Assembly: GCA_963281255.1 (NCBI GenBank)
Contig: OY725491.1
Span: 6,002,857-6,066,856 of the forward strand
Length of the DNA stretch: 64,000 nt
Source: Aphrocallistes beatrix
Taxonomy: Eukaryota > Porifera > Hexactinellida > Sceptrulophora > Aphrocallistidae
Reading direction: 5' to 3'
This document shows, piece by piece, positions 12,560 to 24,200 of this stretch. Made by a program: the position numbers and the translations under genes. The notes under the pieces were generated by a model. That model was given only the letters and a program-made list of their open reading frames with translations, did not search any database and was not told the origin of the DNA. How positions within the stretch are numbered: position 1 is the stretch's first letter; every line of letters begins with the position of its first letter.

Positions 12560-15500
12560 TCATAATTCCTGTTTAGATTTACTTGTGTTCGTATCTGGAA
12601 TCGTTTCAGATTTCTCTTTGGAGTCATCAGTATCAGTATTCTCTGGGGTGTTGAGTGTAGGCGTTTCAGGCTCTGGAATTTTATCGCTGACTTCTTCTTC
12701 ACCCAAATCCACCTCGATGGTATCTTCGTTACTGGTATCGTTCCCCTCAGCAGGAGGAGGGGTGACAGGGGGGATGGGGGAAGGCTGCTTTGGAGGTTTC
12801 CAGTACTTGAGTTTGTTCATGAGGTAGCGCAGCTCATTCTCTAGAGCAACTCTCTGCGTGTCGACTAGGCTTACGGTGAGAGGAGGGTTCTTATGTGCTG
12901 GCGTTTTTTCTTGTTCTGCTGTAACCTTTTCTAGCCATGACTTCGTCTCGTTGTACTGCCGACTCAGCAGCTTGTAGTCTCCCTCTGTGAACACGAGCTT
13001 AGACACGTTAGAGTATACGGCCATGCTCTCAATGAACTTCTCTGTTGCGTTGAATGTATCGTTCAACTTCTGCAGAGCTAAACGGATTCAAAAACAGGTG
13101 ACTCCGCTTAATCGGGACACTTTTGGTCCGGTATTTTGTCCAGATTAAGCGGAGTCCCCAATTAACCGATGAAATTTAGTATTAATTTCTATGTAAGGGA
13201 ACCATTCCGTTCCCGGAGACTTGTCCCGATTAAGCGGAGTTGACTGCACTTTAAATTCAAAGCTGGATGCTTGTATTTATAGTTATCTAAGCTTTCAAAG
13301 AGTCCATCATAACCTTTTGGCAGTTCCTTTTTCTCCCTGATGCGTATGTACAGGTCCACCGTGATCTCCCTGAGTGCGTGGTACTTCTCATTGAATTCCT
13401 CTTTATTCGTGCTTCCATCTTGTTCGAAGAGCCATTCTGAGGCTCGCATTACCTCGTTTGCCATATCCTCTCTCTGCTCTTCACTTGAAACTGCGATTGC
13501 CTAGCAAATACAACTGTAATACTTGCAATAATATATACATATAAAAATGTATATAGTATGTATAGGGTATAAGGTTACCTCATCCTTAAATAGACGCTCT
13601 TTCAAGTCGTAAATGAAAGCTTCGAGATTATTCTGCGCTATTTCACGCAATCTTTTCTCTTCATCTCTGAGTGCGAGTGTGAGCAGCTTCTGTCTAGAAT
13701 GGACCATGGATGACTCGGTGGGGTCCGGGTAGTCGAGTAGGGTGGTCACTACTTCAAGTGGGAGAGTTTTAATATTGGGCTTCAAAGTCTTATTCTCAGT
13801 TCGAGTGCTGTTCCCATCAAGAGTAGTGTTGGAACTGTTCGTGGAGTTTTCTACGACCTGTTTAGTTTCATTCTGCGTATCTTCCTTCTCAGAAGAAGAG
13901 AAGAAACTGAATATTGAGTCGATCGTAGATTGTTCTTGCTGCTTTTCTTCAAAGACAGCTTCTGCACGCGTGCAAGTGAAAATGCCATCTTCATCCACAG
14001 AGAAGTGTACCTTCACACCTCTGAAATTCTCTTCTCCAAGCTGAGCCAGAGCTTCTCCCACACCCTTCACCTCGATGCGAGCTATCTCACTCCCGTTAGG
14101 ATAGCCGCCTTGAGTCAACACTTCACGGTCGTACATGTTCAACCAAGTTTCATCTAAAAATAAATTGAATTCAAAGCAATTGATTGAAATGGAAAAAAGC
14201 GGAATTGGAATGCTACAGTACCTGTCACGTAGGACGCATGCAATACTAAATCTTTAGTAATGTTCTTGAATGTCATAATCTTCTTCTGCGGTAGCTGGTT
14301 GGAACGATGGAACAGGACTTTATGGATAATCTTAGTTCTGTATTCAGTTTCTTCCAGAACTTCTGTTTCTGTAGGAATTGGAATTCTCTTCTCATAGCTA
14401 ATCTATAAAATAAACTGAGTACAGCGGATGTCGGTTATAAGAACCATTGAGAACTGCATATAATGTTGTTCTTATAACCGGCATAAATTATATAGGGTAT
14501 ATGTCAACCGTTTTCTAGTATAATGTTATAACCGGTGTTCTTATATCCGGCATCTCCCATATTAATTAATATTGTAACATTTCAAAGTATGAATACTATT
14601 ACAACTGAATACCTCGATCGGATAGATGCTCGCATCTTGAAGTTGAAATTCCTGGACTTTAAATCCTTTCGACAGAGAAGCGCCGAGATAAATAGCACCC
14701 ATAGCAGCTGCTTCGTCTCGGTTGATGGTCATGGTGAACTTGTTCTTGTTCAGAGTAGACAACACTATGTCCTGAACCTAAACACCAAAGATTAGTTAAG
14801 TTCACAAATAATTTTCTTTTAAAAATTCACCTTCGGCACTCGACTGGAACCTCCAACAGGCACGACTGAATCCAATTCTCCACGGATGATTTTCGCAGCT
14901 TCGATTGCTTCATTCAATACGTCAGGAATGCGATCGAACAAACTGAAACAGATCCTTTCCATTTCAGTTCGCGTCACTAAAATCTTCATGTCCTTATCAT
15001 CGATCAGCGATTCTATGTGTGCGTAGTGCTCTGCGTTAGCACTCAACACATTTTTAACTCGCTTCGCCTCTTTCAGCAGTTTGGCCATGGCTCTATGAGA
15101 CTTGAACACGTCTAAATGAATGTTCTTACTCGCGAGTTGTTTCATGAATTCAGTGGCAAGATGGTGAGCTAGGAATTTGTCAATGAGAGCTCCGCCTAAG
15201 AAAAGTGTCTCAAGCAACCTGAAACCTTACATTACAACTGACTGTAGCGAACTCACCGAGATATCTATCGAATCCAGTCCCTAGCACAGTAACTTTGGGA
15301 TTCGCGTTTTTCCCTTCAGGCTGTTCGAGCCTAACGACGGTTGCCGTGGTGGCAGTAGCGCCCATGTCGAAGAAGAGGAGAGTGACAGGTTTCTGTTTGT
15401 ACACGTCTCTCTGGAAGCTAGCATAGTGCAGAGCCACGGCAAGATTCGAGTTCAGCAGGTTGACTACCTGCGAGGAGAGTCAAAGTTGGGAATTCAAATT

Positions 15501-16217
15501 TCCGTTCTTAAATCGTGGATCATTATATGCGGAGTATTATTAGTCTTTGAGTCTCACCTTTATTTCGCTGAGGTTGGCCGCCCTCAGCACAGCTCTTCTC
15601 TGCGCTTGGTTGAAGTAAGGAGGGACTGTGAGGACGATGTCTCTGATCGGTTTAAGCTCTGCGAAATCCTCAGAAATCTGTCTTGAATAGTTCAGCATCA
15701 TTCCTAGATTGAGTCAAGCAATGAAACTATCCACTCAACTGCCTGAGAGCTGGAAGGTACCTAGCACTTCCTCTGCGGTGTAGCCAGTGGCGTAGAGGAG
15801 AGTGTCAGGGGAGTCCTTGTCAGGGGACAGTCTCAGCTCGGGAAAGTCGTCCTGGAAGTCCTTCACGAGAGGACTGGAGGGCAGGGCGCCTAGAGTTCTT
15901 GTGAAGTACTTGTGTGTATTCTGCGGCTTTTTCGAAGCAGTCGAGTCATCTCCTGCGGAATTTAACACGTATAACTCACAGTACAGCATCGGTTAAGAAA
16001 GCCTACCTATCAATCTCTCGTCTTTCGATATATACACGTTCATCGGTGACTTCCTCCTACTCTCCTTGTTCAGAACTATCTCCATGGGAACGCCAGGCTT
16101 CACGAGGCCAATTCGCATCCATTCCGAGCCTAGGTCCACCCCGAGCACCGCCCCCTGCACACACCCACCGGAAGCTAGCACCAGCACCAGCAGGAGGTAC
16201 GAGGACAACTGACACAT
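12560..16217 (-). CDS. HYOU1: hypoxia up-regulated protein 1 (GRP170), ER Hsp70-family chaperone
   Basis: HYOU1/GRP170 is the large ER-lumenal Hsp70 relative that acts as nucleotide exchange factor and holdase for BiP. Exons: 16217-16007, 15952-15761, 15703-15558, 15467-15257, 15195-14831, 14777-14613, 14402-14222, 14153-13579, 13500-about 13245 and 13077-12560, giving about 939 residues. The signal peptide LLLVLVLASGGCVQG precedes the nucleotide-binding domain (VDLGSEWMRIGLVKPGVPM, ESRRKSPMNVYISK, VPVGGSSRVPK, RDEAAAMGAIY). The family-specific PRAMAKLL-type helix appears as HRAMAKLLKEAKRVKNVLSANA. A Ser/Thr/Asn-rich acidic loop lies in the beta domain. The C-terminus ends KSKQEL, a KDEL-type retrieval signal. 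The last intron is almost wholly a MITE and its donor is ambiguous. The neighbouring upstream gene is WASHC4, same strand, 318 bp away. Confidence 0.95.
13095..13246. mobile_element. Tigger/pogo-like MITE filling the last HYOU1 intron
   Basis: A 152-bp element with ends CAGGTGACTCCGCTTAATCG and TTAAGCGGAGTTGACTG. The same terminal repeat occurs intact at 19864-20025, where it is flanked by TA. Internal blocks repeat the GACTCCGCTTAAT motif. The HYOU1 intron is about 168 bp, so the element is nearly all of it. The clean TA duplication is no longer visible here. Confidence 0.8.
14422..14568. mobile_element. MITE in HYOU1 intron 6
   Basis: Opposed ends CAGCGGATGTCGGTTATAAG and (reading inward from the right) GGAGATGCCGGATATAAG flank an AT-rich core with further inverted copies of TTATAACCGG. 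The left end follows TA. It occupies most of the 210-bp intron between exons 6 and 7. The right border is approximate. Confidence 0.65.
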
Positions 16218-16307
16218 GCTAAACTGTATAGGTGATATGTGCTATAGTATATGGTTTATTCAAAAATAAAAGTCAGTTCAACTTAAGCCATGGTACGCAC
16301 TTAAATA

Positions 16308-16393
16308 GATTCCATTGCATCTCAAATAGCCAACCAAATTTGAACAAGTGAATTGTACAAATTTGTTTGGCTAATTGAGATGCAACGGAATTC
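16308..16393. repeat. foldback repeat in the HYOU1 upstream region
   Basis: The left arm begins GATTCCATTGCATCTCAAAT and the right arm ends ATTGAGATGCAACGGAATTC, an imperfect inverted repeat with a loop of about 10 nt. A second partial copy of the arm (TCGAATAGCCAACCAAATTT) follows at about 16413-16433. It lies between the HYOU1 start and the WASHC4 stop, so it forms a large part of the HYOU1 upstream sequence. Confidence 0.7.
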
Positions 16394-16402
16394 TAAGGGA
16401 TA

Positions 16403-16412
16403 ACGACGTCAT
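16403..16412 (-). promoter_or_regulatory. possible CRE/UPRE-like site upstream of HYOU1
   Basis: The minus strand reads ATGACGTCGT about 190 bp upstream of the HYOU1 ATG. The TGACGTC core is bound by ATF/CREB and ATF6/XBP1-type bZIP factors, and HYOU1 is a classical unfolded-protein-response target in other animals. One short match is weak evidence; it sits between repeat copies. Confidence 0.3.
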
Positions 16413-16534
16413 TTCGAATAGCCAACCAAATTTTAACACTTCACTTGCATTGCACTGAAACTAATTGGATCTTCATATACACAACATCTCAACAAAGTCC
16501 CACTATCAAATAGAAATATATTTTCACACCTTCC

Positions 16535-19500
16535 CTAGATGGGAATATCTGGGGGAGGGGCCGGGATCCTCGCGATTTGTTCCGGCGTGAGTTCGCTAGA
16601 ATAGCCGGTGCGAGAGGGGGGTTCGGGATTTTCCGCGGTGGGAGCTCTCTCCTCTTCCTCCCCCTTGTCCCCTTCTCCCGATTTCTTACTCTGCTCTTCT
16701 GCCTCTTCTGCGGCTGTTTTATCCGCGCGGAAAAACACACGAGCAGAACTCAACGAAAAGTCTAGCAGCTTGAATTCCCTGTGGAAGTTCTCAATACGCC
16801 TCTGAGTGAATTCCATTGTCTGGTCTAGCTTCGAGTCGCTTCGAGATAGGCGTCTATTCTCCTAATCAAATGAACCGAGTAAATACATTGATTCAATCGT
16901 GCGTAACATTATTATGGATGGTGGGTACCTTCAGTTTTTCGTAGTCCTTCATTCCTTTCTCATTGATGGACTGGGACCAGTGCAACGAATCGAACGCTGA
17001 GTACTGATCCAGCAGTTTCAGGATGTAAGCTACTCCCATCGCGAACCCATCATCCGTGAAGGCAGCTCCGTTCTTGTTCTTCTTGCTCATCTTTTCCTTC
17101 GAGCTGATGAGGTACTCCACGAAACCGAGCGTGAGTGCCGGGATTATTATGTAGAAATTCTGCATGTGTCGATTCTTCTGAGAGCGCATTTCCCCTACGA
17201 ACACGTGCACCAGCAATTTGAAGTAGTCTGTCCCCTCCGCGAAGTTAGAAGTCAAGTCTTCGATCACGGCGTCCAACTGTCCGCAGGCGTCCAGCGTTTC
17301 TTGAGGGAGATCGGACTCGTTGCCGTAGTTCTGGAACGAGACGATGTCTTCCAAGTCTGGGATGAATCGGATAGCGTTGCTGGTGCAGTGGAGACCTCCT
17401 GATCGGATCATACGGATGTACCCCATCGCATTCCCGATCTGAGTTATGACGATGCGGAATTTGTCGAGATAGGATACCCCGTCTTCCGAAGTGCCGAGTT
17501 TTTTGATGGCTCGCGAGACCTTCTCAGCTCGCTCGTGAGGGTATTTCTGATCCAGCTCGTACTTCTGTTCTCTGTAGTAGCGTATCTCCTTGATCAGCTT
17601 GGCCTTTATGTACTCATCCCCGAGGAACTGTGAAAAGATGTAGAATTTCTTCCGCAGGAATTGGAAAATGAAGTTGACCGTGGTGTTCATTATACCTGTT
17701 GAGTGGGTGTGATATGATTAATTAATGAACGAAAAAATGTGTCGTTAGGTTTGGAGTAAAGTAATATCTGAGGTTTAACTCACCTATCCCGTGTGTCCGT
17801 ATGGAGTTAGCGACGTGTCGTATGTTGATAGTGTCCAGATACTTACTCTCACTCTGCTGCTCAATGAATATCTGGTTGTTCAGATTGTAGTAATAATTAC
17901 GGACAAACAGGTGTATATTCCGCATTATCACCAGCACGTCAAGACCTTGCTCCAAGGTTTGGCTAGGTAGGTGCGGCTCTGTCATTTCAATGCCATACTT
18001 CTGTCTAGCCAGCTGCCGCATGTCTCCATACGTTTTCCAGTCGTGCAGCGCGACTGTGTTGAGGTTGTAGAATATCTGATCCAGGTAGTGACGGATGTAC
18101 GCACGTACGTCTACAGTACGTGTGAAAACCTCAATGGGCGGTAGTCGTATGAAATGAGTCAGGTCTGCCATCTGCTCCTTCTGTTTGAAAGGGTTACGGT
18201 CGTCCAGTTTCAGATGAGTGTGGATACTCAGACGTAGGTCTGTCTCCACCTGAGAGCAAACTTGTTCCAACAAAATGGTCCTTATATACCAGTAGGTCTG
18301 CTGTTCTATCGCTGCCTCGAGGGAGCCTAAGAATACACGTGGTTACCTGCAATAGTGCACACTATGAGTGGACAAAGAAAACCAGAAAGTTACCTGTCTC
18401 CAGGTGCTTCCCCCGGCCCAGCAGCTTCAGGCAGTCCTTGAGAGCATACAGCATGTACTGCAGACGTGGCGCCTGGGCTGGGTGGGTGAGCAGGTCGGTG
18501 AGGTAGAGGGGGAGCAGAGAGTCCCGGTACCAGTAGAGGAATGTACTGTCCGTAGCCTCGTCTAGCCACACGCGCACCTCCGCTATCGCCTCGGCCTTCT
18601 TCACAACGCTAGAGAGCTGCTGCGACTCGTCTTCTCGCATTATGCGCGTCCCCACCTGTGAAACAATGTGGAATGCGATCTTGGCGATTATTCTCCGCTC
18701 CTCAGTGCTCGGCCCTGTTCAAACGAAAATATTCTGAACTCAATAGCAGCGAAGACATGAAATATTTTGAGTTCTTACACAACCTTGAAACATATTCATC
18801 ATAATCTCCAGTGAAGCGAGCACATCCAAATCCTTGGCAGAGTACCTCCGGTCAGAGGACATCCTCTTCTTTATGGTGATGAGCGTGGAGAGGGCCATGT
18901 ACTGGAGGCGCTGGTAGATGATGGAGAGGAGAGGAGTCAGTCGGTTCCATCTGCGCTTGTACTGCGCTCGTAGCGCCTGCAACAGCTCCGCGGCTTTGCA
19001 CAGGTTGAGCGCGGCGCTCTTAGTGATCGGCTTCTTCATGTGAGTGTGGAGACCTTGTGATACAGAGGGAATAAATCCCTTTTATACCTGATATGTCCTT
19101 TCTACCCATTAACATGCCCTTTACTTGTAATGTTACTATTCTCTCCTTCCACTTACCAACAAACATTTTAACGATGTTACTGAGGTTATAGGCCTGCAGG
19201 ATTCCTTGCAGGATCAAGTTGGTGTGGCTAGAGAGGAAGCCGGAGAGGTTCTTGAATTCAATGTTAGACACATTCGGAACACTGGTGAGGCGAATGTTCC
19301 ATTGCGTGAACTTGTGACGGAAGTCCGAGACTTCCTGTGCGAATGCCTGGGGCGTGTTCTGGAGGTATTGCTGCCGGACAGTAGCGCCGGCGGTGAGGGA
19401 CTTCTTGTCAACAACCCGATCCAAATCAGGAATGTAACGCCGCAAGAATGTGTCTGGCACCCAGACGATCTGTCCGATGATACTGATGATTGGGAGTTTG

Positions 19501-21020
19501 CGGTGAGTGTCCCAGAGCTGCTTCAGCAGTTTCCTATCGAACTCTCGATTCCTGAATAAGTGGTGGAAGAGGACAGCTAGGCAGTACAAGCCAGGGAATC
19601 TCTGTCGATGTCTAGTCTCTCCGATCTAGAAGATTCAGTTTATATCCGCTGTGTTACATCTACGTAGGCTAATAAGGTGATGGAGTAGCTCGCTTACTTT
19701 TCCTATTTTTGGTTCAAGCTGAGTCAGGAGGGTCCGTACACACGTCTGTAGTTCTTCGGCTAGTTGAGAGTTCTGCGTTACGTGTACTTGGGGAGAATCA
19801 AAATCCTGTCGGAGACAAGTACGAAATATTTCACCTATAAACACAGTAAATAATAATAATATACAGTTGACTCCGCTTAATTTAATCGGGTCACTTTTGG
19901 CAGGACCGGAATAGCTCTTACACATAGAATTTAATACAAATATTTTCGGTTAATAGGGTCCTCCGCTTAATAATCGGGTCAAAATGTTCTCTGACCGATG
20001 TGACTCTATTAAGCGGAGTCGACTGTAATTCAATTTGAAACTAAAGCTACTCCAGTTCACACCTTCTAGCAACTGCCCCTCCCATTTCTGCATGAGTCTC
20101 TCGAAGGGTCTGAGTTTAGTCTGATCGATACCATCGAACTGTCCAGGTGCAGCCTTCTGGATACTGACCAGAAGGCGCTTGTACTGGTCCCAGTGCTCTC
20201 TCAGCTTCGAGCTGGTGTTCTCCTGTCCCATCGGCGGGCACAGCACGAGATCTAGCGTGTGTAGCATAGCCAAACACTCCCCCAATGCTTCCCACAGTGT
20301 GGACAGGTGGACGCCTGTAATACTAATGACAGGTGTCTCCACCTGTCGCCCGGTAGTGGGTAGAGGATACAAGCTACACATCTGCCATAGTATTTGCTTT
20401 ACGCTGTCATTCACGCGAGTCACGAAACTGCTCAGCTTGTGAATGATTTCCAGCATTCGTCCTAAGGAGTTAGGAAGTCAATGGGAGATTAATTATCCGT
20501 AATTTCAAACGTTTAAAATAAAAATCTAAAAAATACCCAGTCTGACTTGAGCTTCTCCTTGCAGGGGTTCCGGTCTCTGGGAGGGGTTGATCTTCACCGT
20601 CTTGTCCTCAGGATCCTCTGGGAAGGGGCCTTCTTCCTCGTAGAGCAGCAAGGGCGGCAGCAGCTCCTGACTCAGCTCCTTGCGGAGTTGCTTCACCTCG
20701 TGACACAGCACGGACAGCACAACGATGACCTTACTCAGAACAACGTTCTCCGTCTTGGCCAGCTGGAGGAAGGTCGTGTTCTCGTGAGGCGTCAGGTTCC
20801 AATCAATGGGAGAGTTGTACAGGCTCGAGTCAGTGTTCTCCGGTCCCGAGGTTGATAAGCTACCGACAGAAAGGGCCTCCTTCATCTCTGAAAGTTTGGA
20901 GGAGTAATCCGAGATGAATTTTAGGTAGGCTTTCTGTTCTTTCTCGATCGCGATCGAATGCGATCCTTCATCGAAACCTGACACTTCCCACCCTTTCTCA
21001 TTCGTACGCCTCTGCGCCAT
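16535..21020 (-). CDS. WASHC4: WASH complex subunit 4 (SWIP)
   Basis: SWIP is a core subunit of the WASH complex, which activates Arp2/3 on endosomes. Nine exons read in phase: 21020-20537, 20461-20063, 19834-19698, 19625-19157, 19053-18784, 18714-18394, 18326-17784, 17695-16929 and 16861-16535, giving 1238 residues (vertebrate SWIP is about 1170). Landmarks matching the family run the whole length: [113 protein letters not shown] and [17 protein letters not shown]. The C-terminal tail is Glu- and Pro-rich. An upstream in-frame Met at 21047 exists, but 21020 ([13 protein letters not shown]) fits the family start better. Intron 2 is nearly filled by a MITE. Confidence 0.95.
19864..20025. mobile_element. 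Tigger/pogo-like MITE in WASHC4 intron 2
   Basis: A 162-bp element bounded by TA on both sides, beginning CAGTTGACTCCGCTTAAT and ending ATTAAGCGGAGTCGACTG. It is the same family as 13095-13246. CAG ends plus a TA duplication are typical of pogo/Tigger elements. It makes up most of the 228-bp intron. Confidence 0.85.
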
Positions 21021-21260
21021 TTCACACTCCAATCCAACTACGTACACAGCGAAACAAGAATGAGAAAATCAGTTCTCGAAATCAAATTGGATCAAGGACA
21101 GACATTTAGTGAAAAGAAAAAAATAACATCAATCAATGCATTGAAATATACATACTGAAGTAGAACATGGTACATCTTGTTGAATTGTTTAAAAGGGATC
21201 CTTATAAAAATATCATTAGAAACGTATCTCTGTTCAGTTAGGATGAGACCACGATGGGAC

Positions 21261-24200
21261 TCAGAACAAGATCTCGAGGCAGACCTCACCCCCTGCCTTG
21301 AGAATGAGCGGCTCTTTCCGGTGGAAATCTACACAGTCAATCACTGAATCGAACTCCAACTCGTTCGGTTTCCCCTCTCCCACTGAGTACTTGCTGTTCC
21401 CTTTCCGCCGTATGCGCAGGTGCCGGATCTCCCCCTGGTAGTAGATGGAGAAGGAGTAGAAGCCGGGGCCGTCGTTAGTGGAAGGCCGCACGATGAAACC
21501 GCCGTCTATCTTGTAGCGGCGGAGGAAGGGGTCGCTGGTGGTCCGCGTGAAGTCCCCCTTGTACCAGACCTGGTCCTCCAAGCGAGCCGGGTCTGGTCCT
21601 GGGACAGCGGCTTTCGGACCGCTGAACTTGGTCTGGATGACGGGGCGTTTTGCGGGAGAGATCTGAAAGGAGAAATTGATAAATTCTACTACGCCATTGT
21701 ATTGTCAGCTGTTTAGCGTCCTTAAGTCTGAACGTGAATTAAATGAATACAGAACTTCACCTGAGGAGGAGTGAGAGGATCGGTTGGCTCATCGAAAGGC
21801 TGGCTGGTCTTCTTCACACCTCTATCCATCGAGAATCCAGAATTCCCTCTGGCTACGACTAGCGGCGGTTTGCTGCTGCCGAACAGTTGCTTGCTGCGCT
21901 CGCTCACTGAAGGCCCTCCGGACTGGAGGTCAGGCTTGACAGGCAGGCCGGGCGGCTTCTTGCCAGGAACATCTACTACAATGCAGAAGTACTAAAATAG
22001 TAAACCTTAGCTTGCAGTTATTGCATGGAAGTATGAGGATACGGGAATACTTTTGGATGCAGGCAGACTATGATTCTTTCCCACTCACTGATCGGTTTAT
22101 TCTGTGTAGGAATGGCTGGTTTTGAGCAGTGAGGAAGTGGAGGGGGGTTTTGTTCAGCTGGGTCGGGCAGGTCGTAGAACTCTTCTCCGTCGTAAGGGGG
22201 AGTGGTCGGAACGGGCGCGGGGTAGCCGTTGTCAAACTCATCAGGAACGCAGTCGTAGTTCTCCTCCGACGGGACAGGATCGGAAGAGAAGAACCCGGGT
22301 TGAAGGGCGGGAGGGGGCGAGAACTCAGGACTAAATAAAAATAGATTAATTAAACCACGCCCCACTCAGGTTGAAATTCTCATGGTCCAGTTTATAATTA
22401 GGACTTTTTAGTATCATATGAATTCTTCTGTGATCTGTAATCGCTACATCTTAACTTGTACTAGCTGATGAGCCTGAAAACAAATTAAACATTAAAGACA
22501 CGCATGTCTAAGTTTGAGTTAAGTGTCTGTGCAGGATGAGTGCATACTCGTACACGACCATCGTCACACAGGTGGCAGGAGTGACGCGAAGAATGGAGGG
22601 CAAAAGTCCCTTGTAGAAACCATGGACACCCTCGTTCCGAGCTATCAGCTTCGCAGACTGTAGAACGCCTCTGTACTGCTCGTTCTTGCTCTGAATTCTG
22701 AAACGCACGACCTGGTAGGGGTAGGTGGTGGAAACCGCGAATACCTTAGAGACAGCGGATAAGGCGAGGTAGGCAGAGAGGGAGGAGGTTATCTCAGTGT
22801 TCGTGCGGCGCCTGTAAGCCCGCTTCAAACAATCGTACGAGACTATCTGCACCACCCCGTGGCTCACCCCCAGCACCCCTGCCAGGTAGCCTCTGTACAA
22901 ACCATGGATGCCTTCTGTGCGCCAAATCTTGCTCAGTGCGTCCCGCACGTTCCTGTAGTAGAAGCCCCCTGCTTGCTCCTGCGTCTGGAGAATCATTCTC
23001 GTCTTGACCACCCAGATCGGATTCATGAAGGAGAGGGTGATGACACCTGACGCACTAGCGGACAGGACCTGTTGTGAGAGAGTAAGGGTGCTGTTGCCGT
23101 ATCTGGATTGAAGCTCAGATTTGAACCGCTCATAGAGAAACAAGAATACACCCCATGAGATACTTGCCCCGATCAGGTTAGGGGTGACACCTTGATAGAA
23201 ACTTTTCACACCTCCGTCTCTATATATAACACGAATGGCGTGCAAAACGCCATTGTATCTGTGGCGGATGTTCTCACTGCCAGAGCCGTCATTAACCGCG
23301 AGGCGCGTCTTTAGCAGCTCAAACGGGTGCAAAGAGATCGTGGATAGAACACCACCGGAGAATCCTCCGATTAGATGCGCGATAGTTTGTGGCTTAGAAT
23401 TAGAAAGTCGATCCTGTGATGCTTTTTTTACCATGATGTAAGTTGCTATGGAAACCTCAAATATGTATATTTAGAACAAACTGTGATGAGAAATAAAACG
23501 TGTGAAAATTGAATAATTTATGACTGTTACTTTTCGTTTCTAGAATCAAGATCAAACAAAGGGAACGAGATGGAATGGAATCAAGAGTTGAAATTGGAAT
23601 TACATCTTCAAAATCATATGACTTTGGGATGGACAAATTATGCATTACATATTTTACTATAGGCCCATATCTATTCGCGAGACCCACCCAAGTAGTAACA
23701 CAGCGCAGATAAGATGTGATAGAATTATTTATCGTGATGAGAAACTAGGATGGATTGTATTTTCCAAGAGACTCGATTCTATGTTTACTGCGGGACCCTG
23801 GCTCTGTTGAGTATCGTGTCCCTTTCCATTTTCTTAGTTCAGTTCATTACTGTATTTTGCTTGTTATCGAGATGTCGACCCTCCCTGGTACCTGAAAGGC
23901 AAGGAATGAAACGCATGGGTAGCGAAGCTCCTCTCCTCCACCCGGTCGAATCAATGGAGCAGGACTTTGAAGATCTCAGGAATGTCAGTTTCATCAGAAG
24001 TGAGATGGACAAGAACGCGATTGAAGCAATTTACGGTCCAAACGAAATCGCGGAAGCCTCCCTCTCCGTGGAGAGGTCGGTCCAGGGAGAGGTGAGGCTG
24101 GAATCCAGACGGTCGAGGCCTGGGCCTGGGAAGGTTACGGATGCCGCCGCAGTGTTTGAGAACGAGACAGCTGTCCAGAGAAGACCTGTTCAGAAATCGG

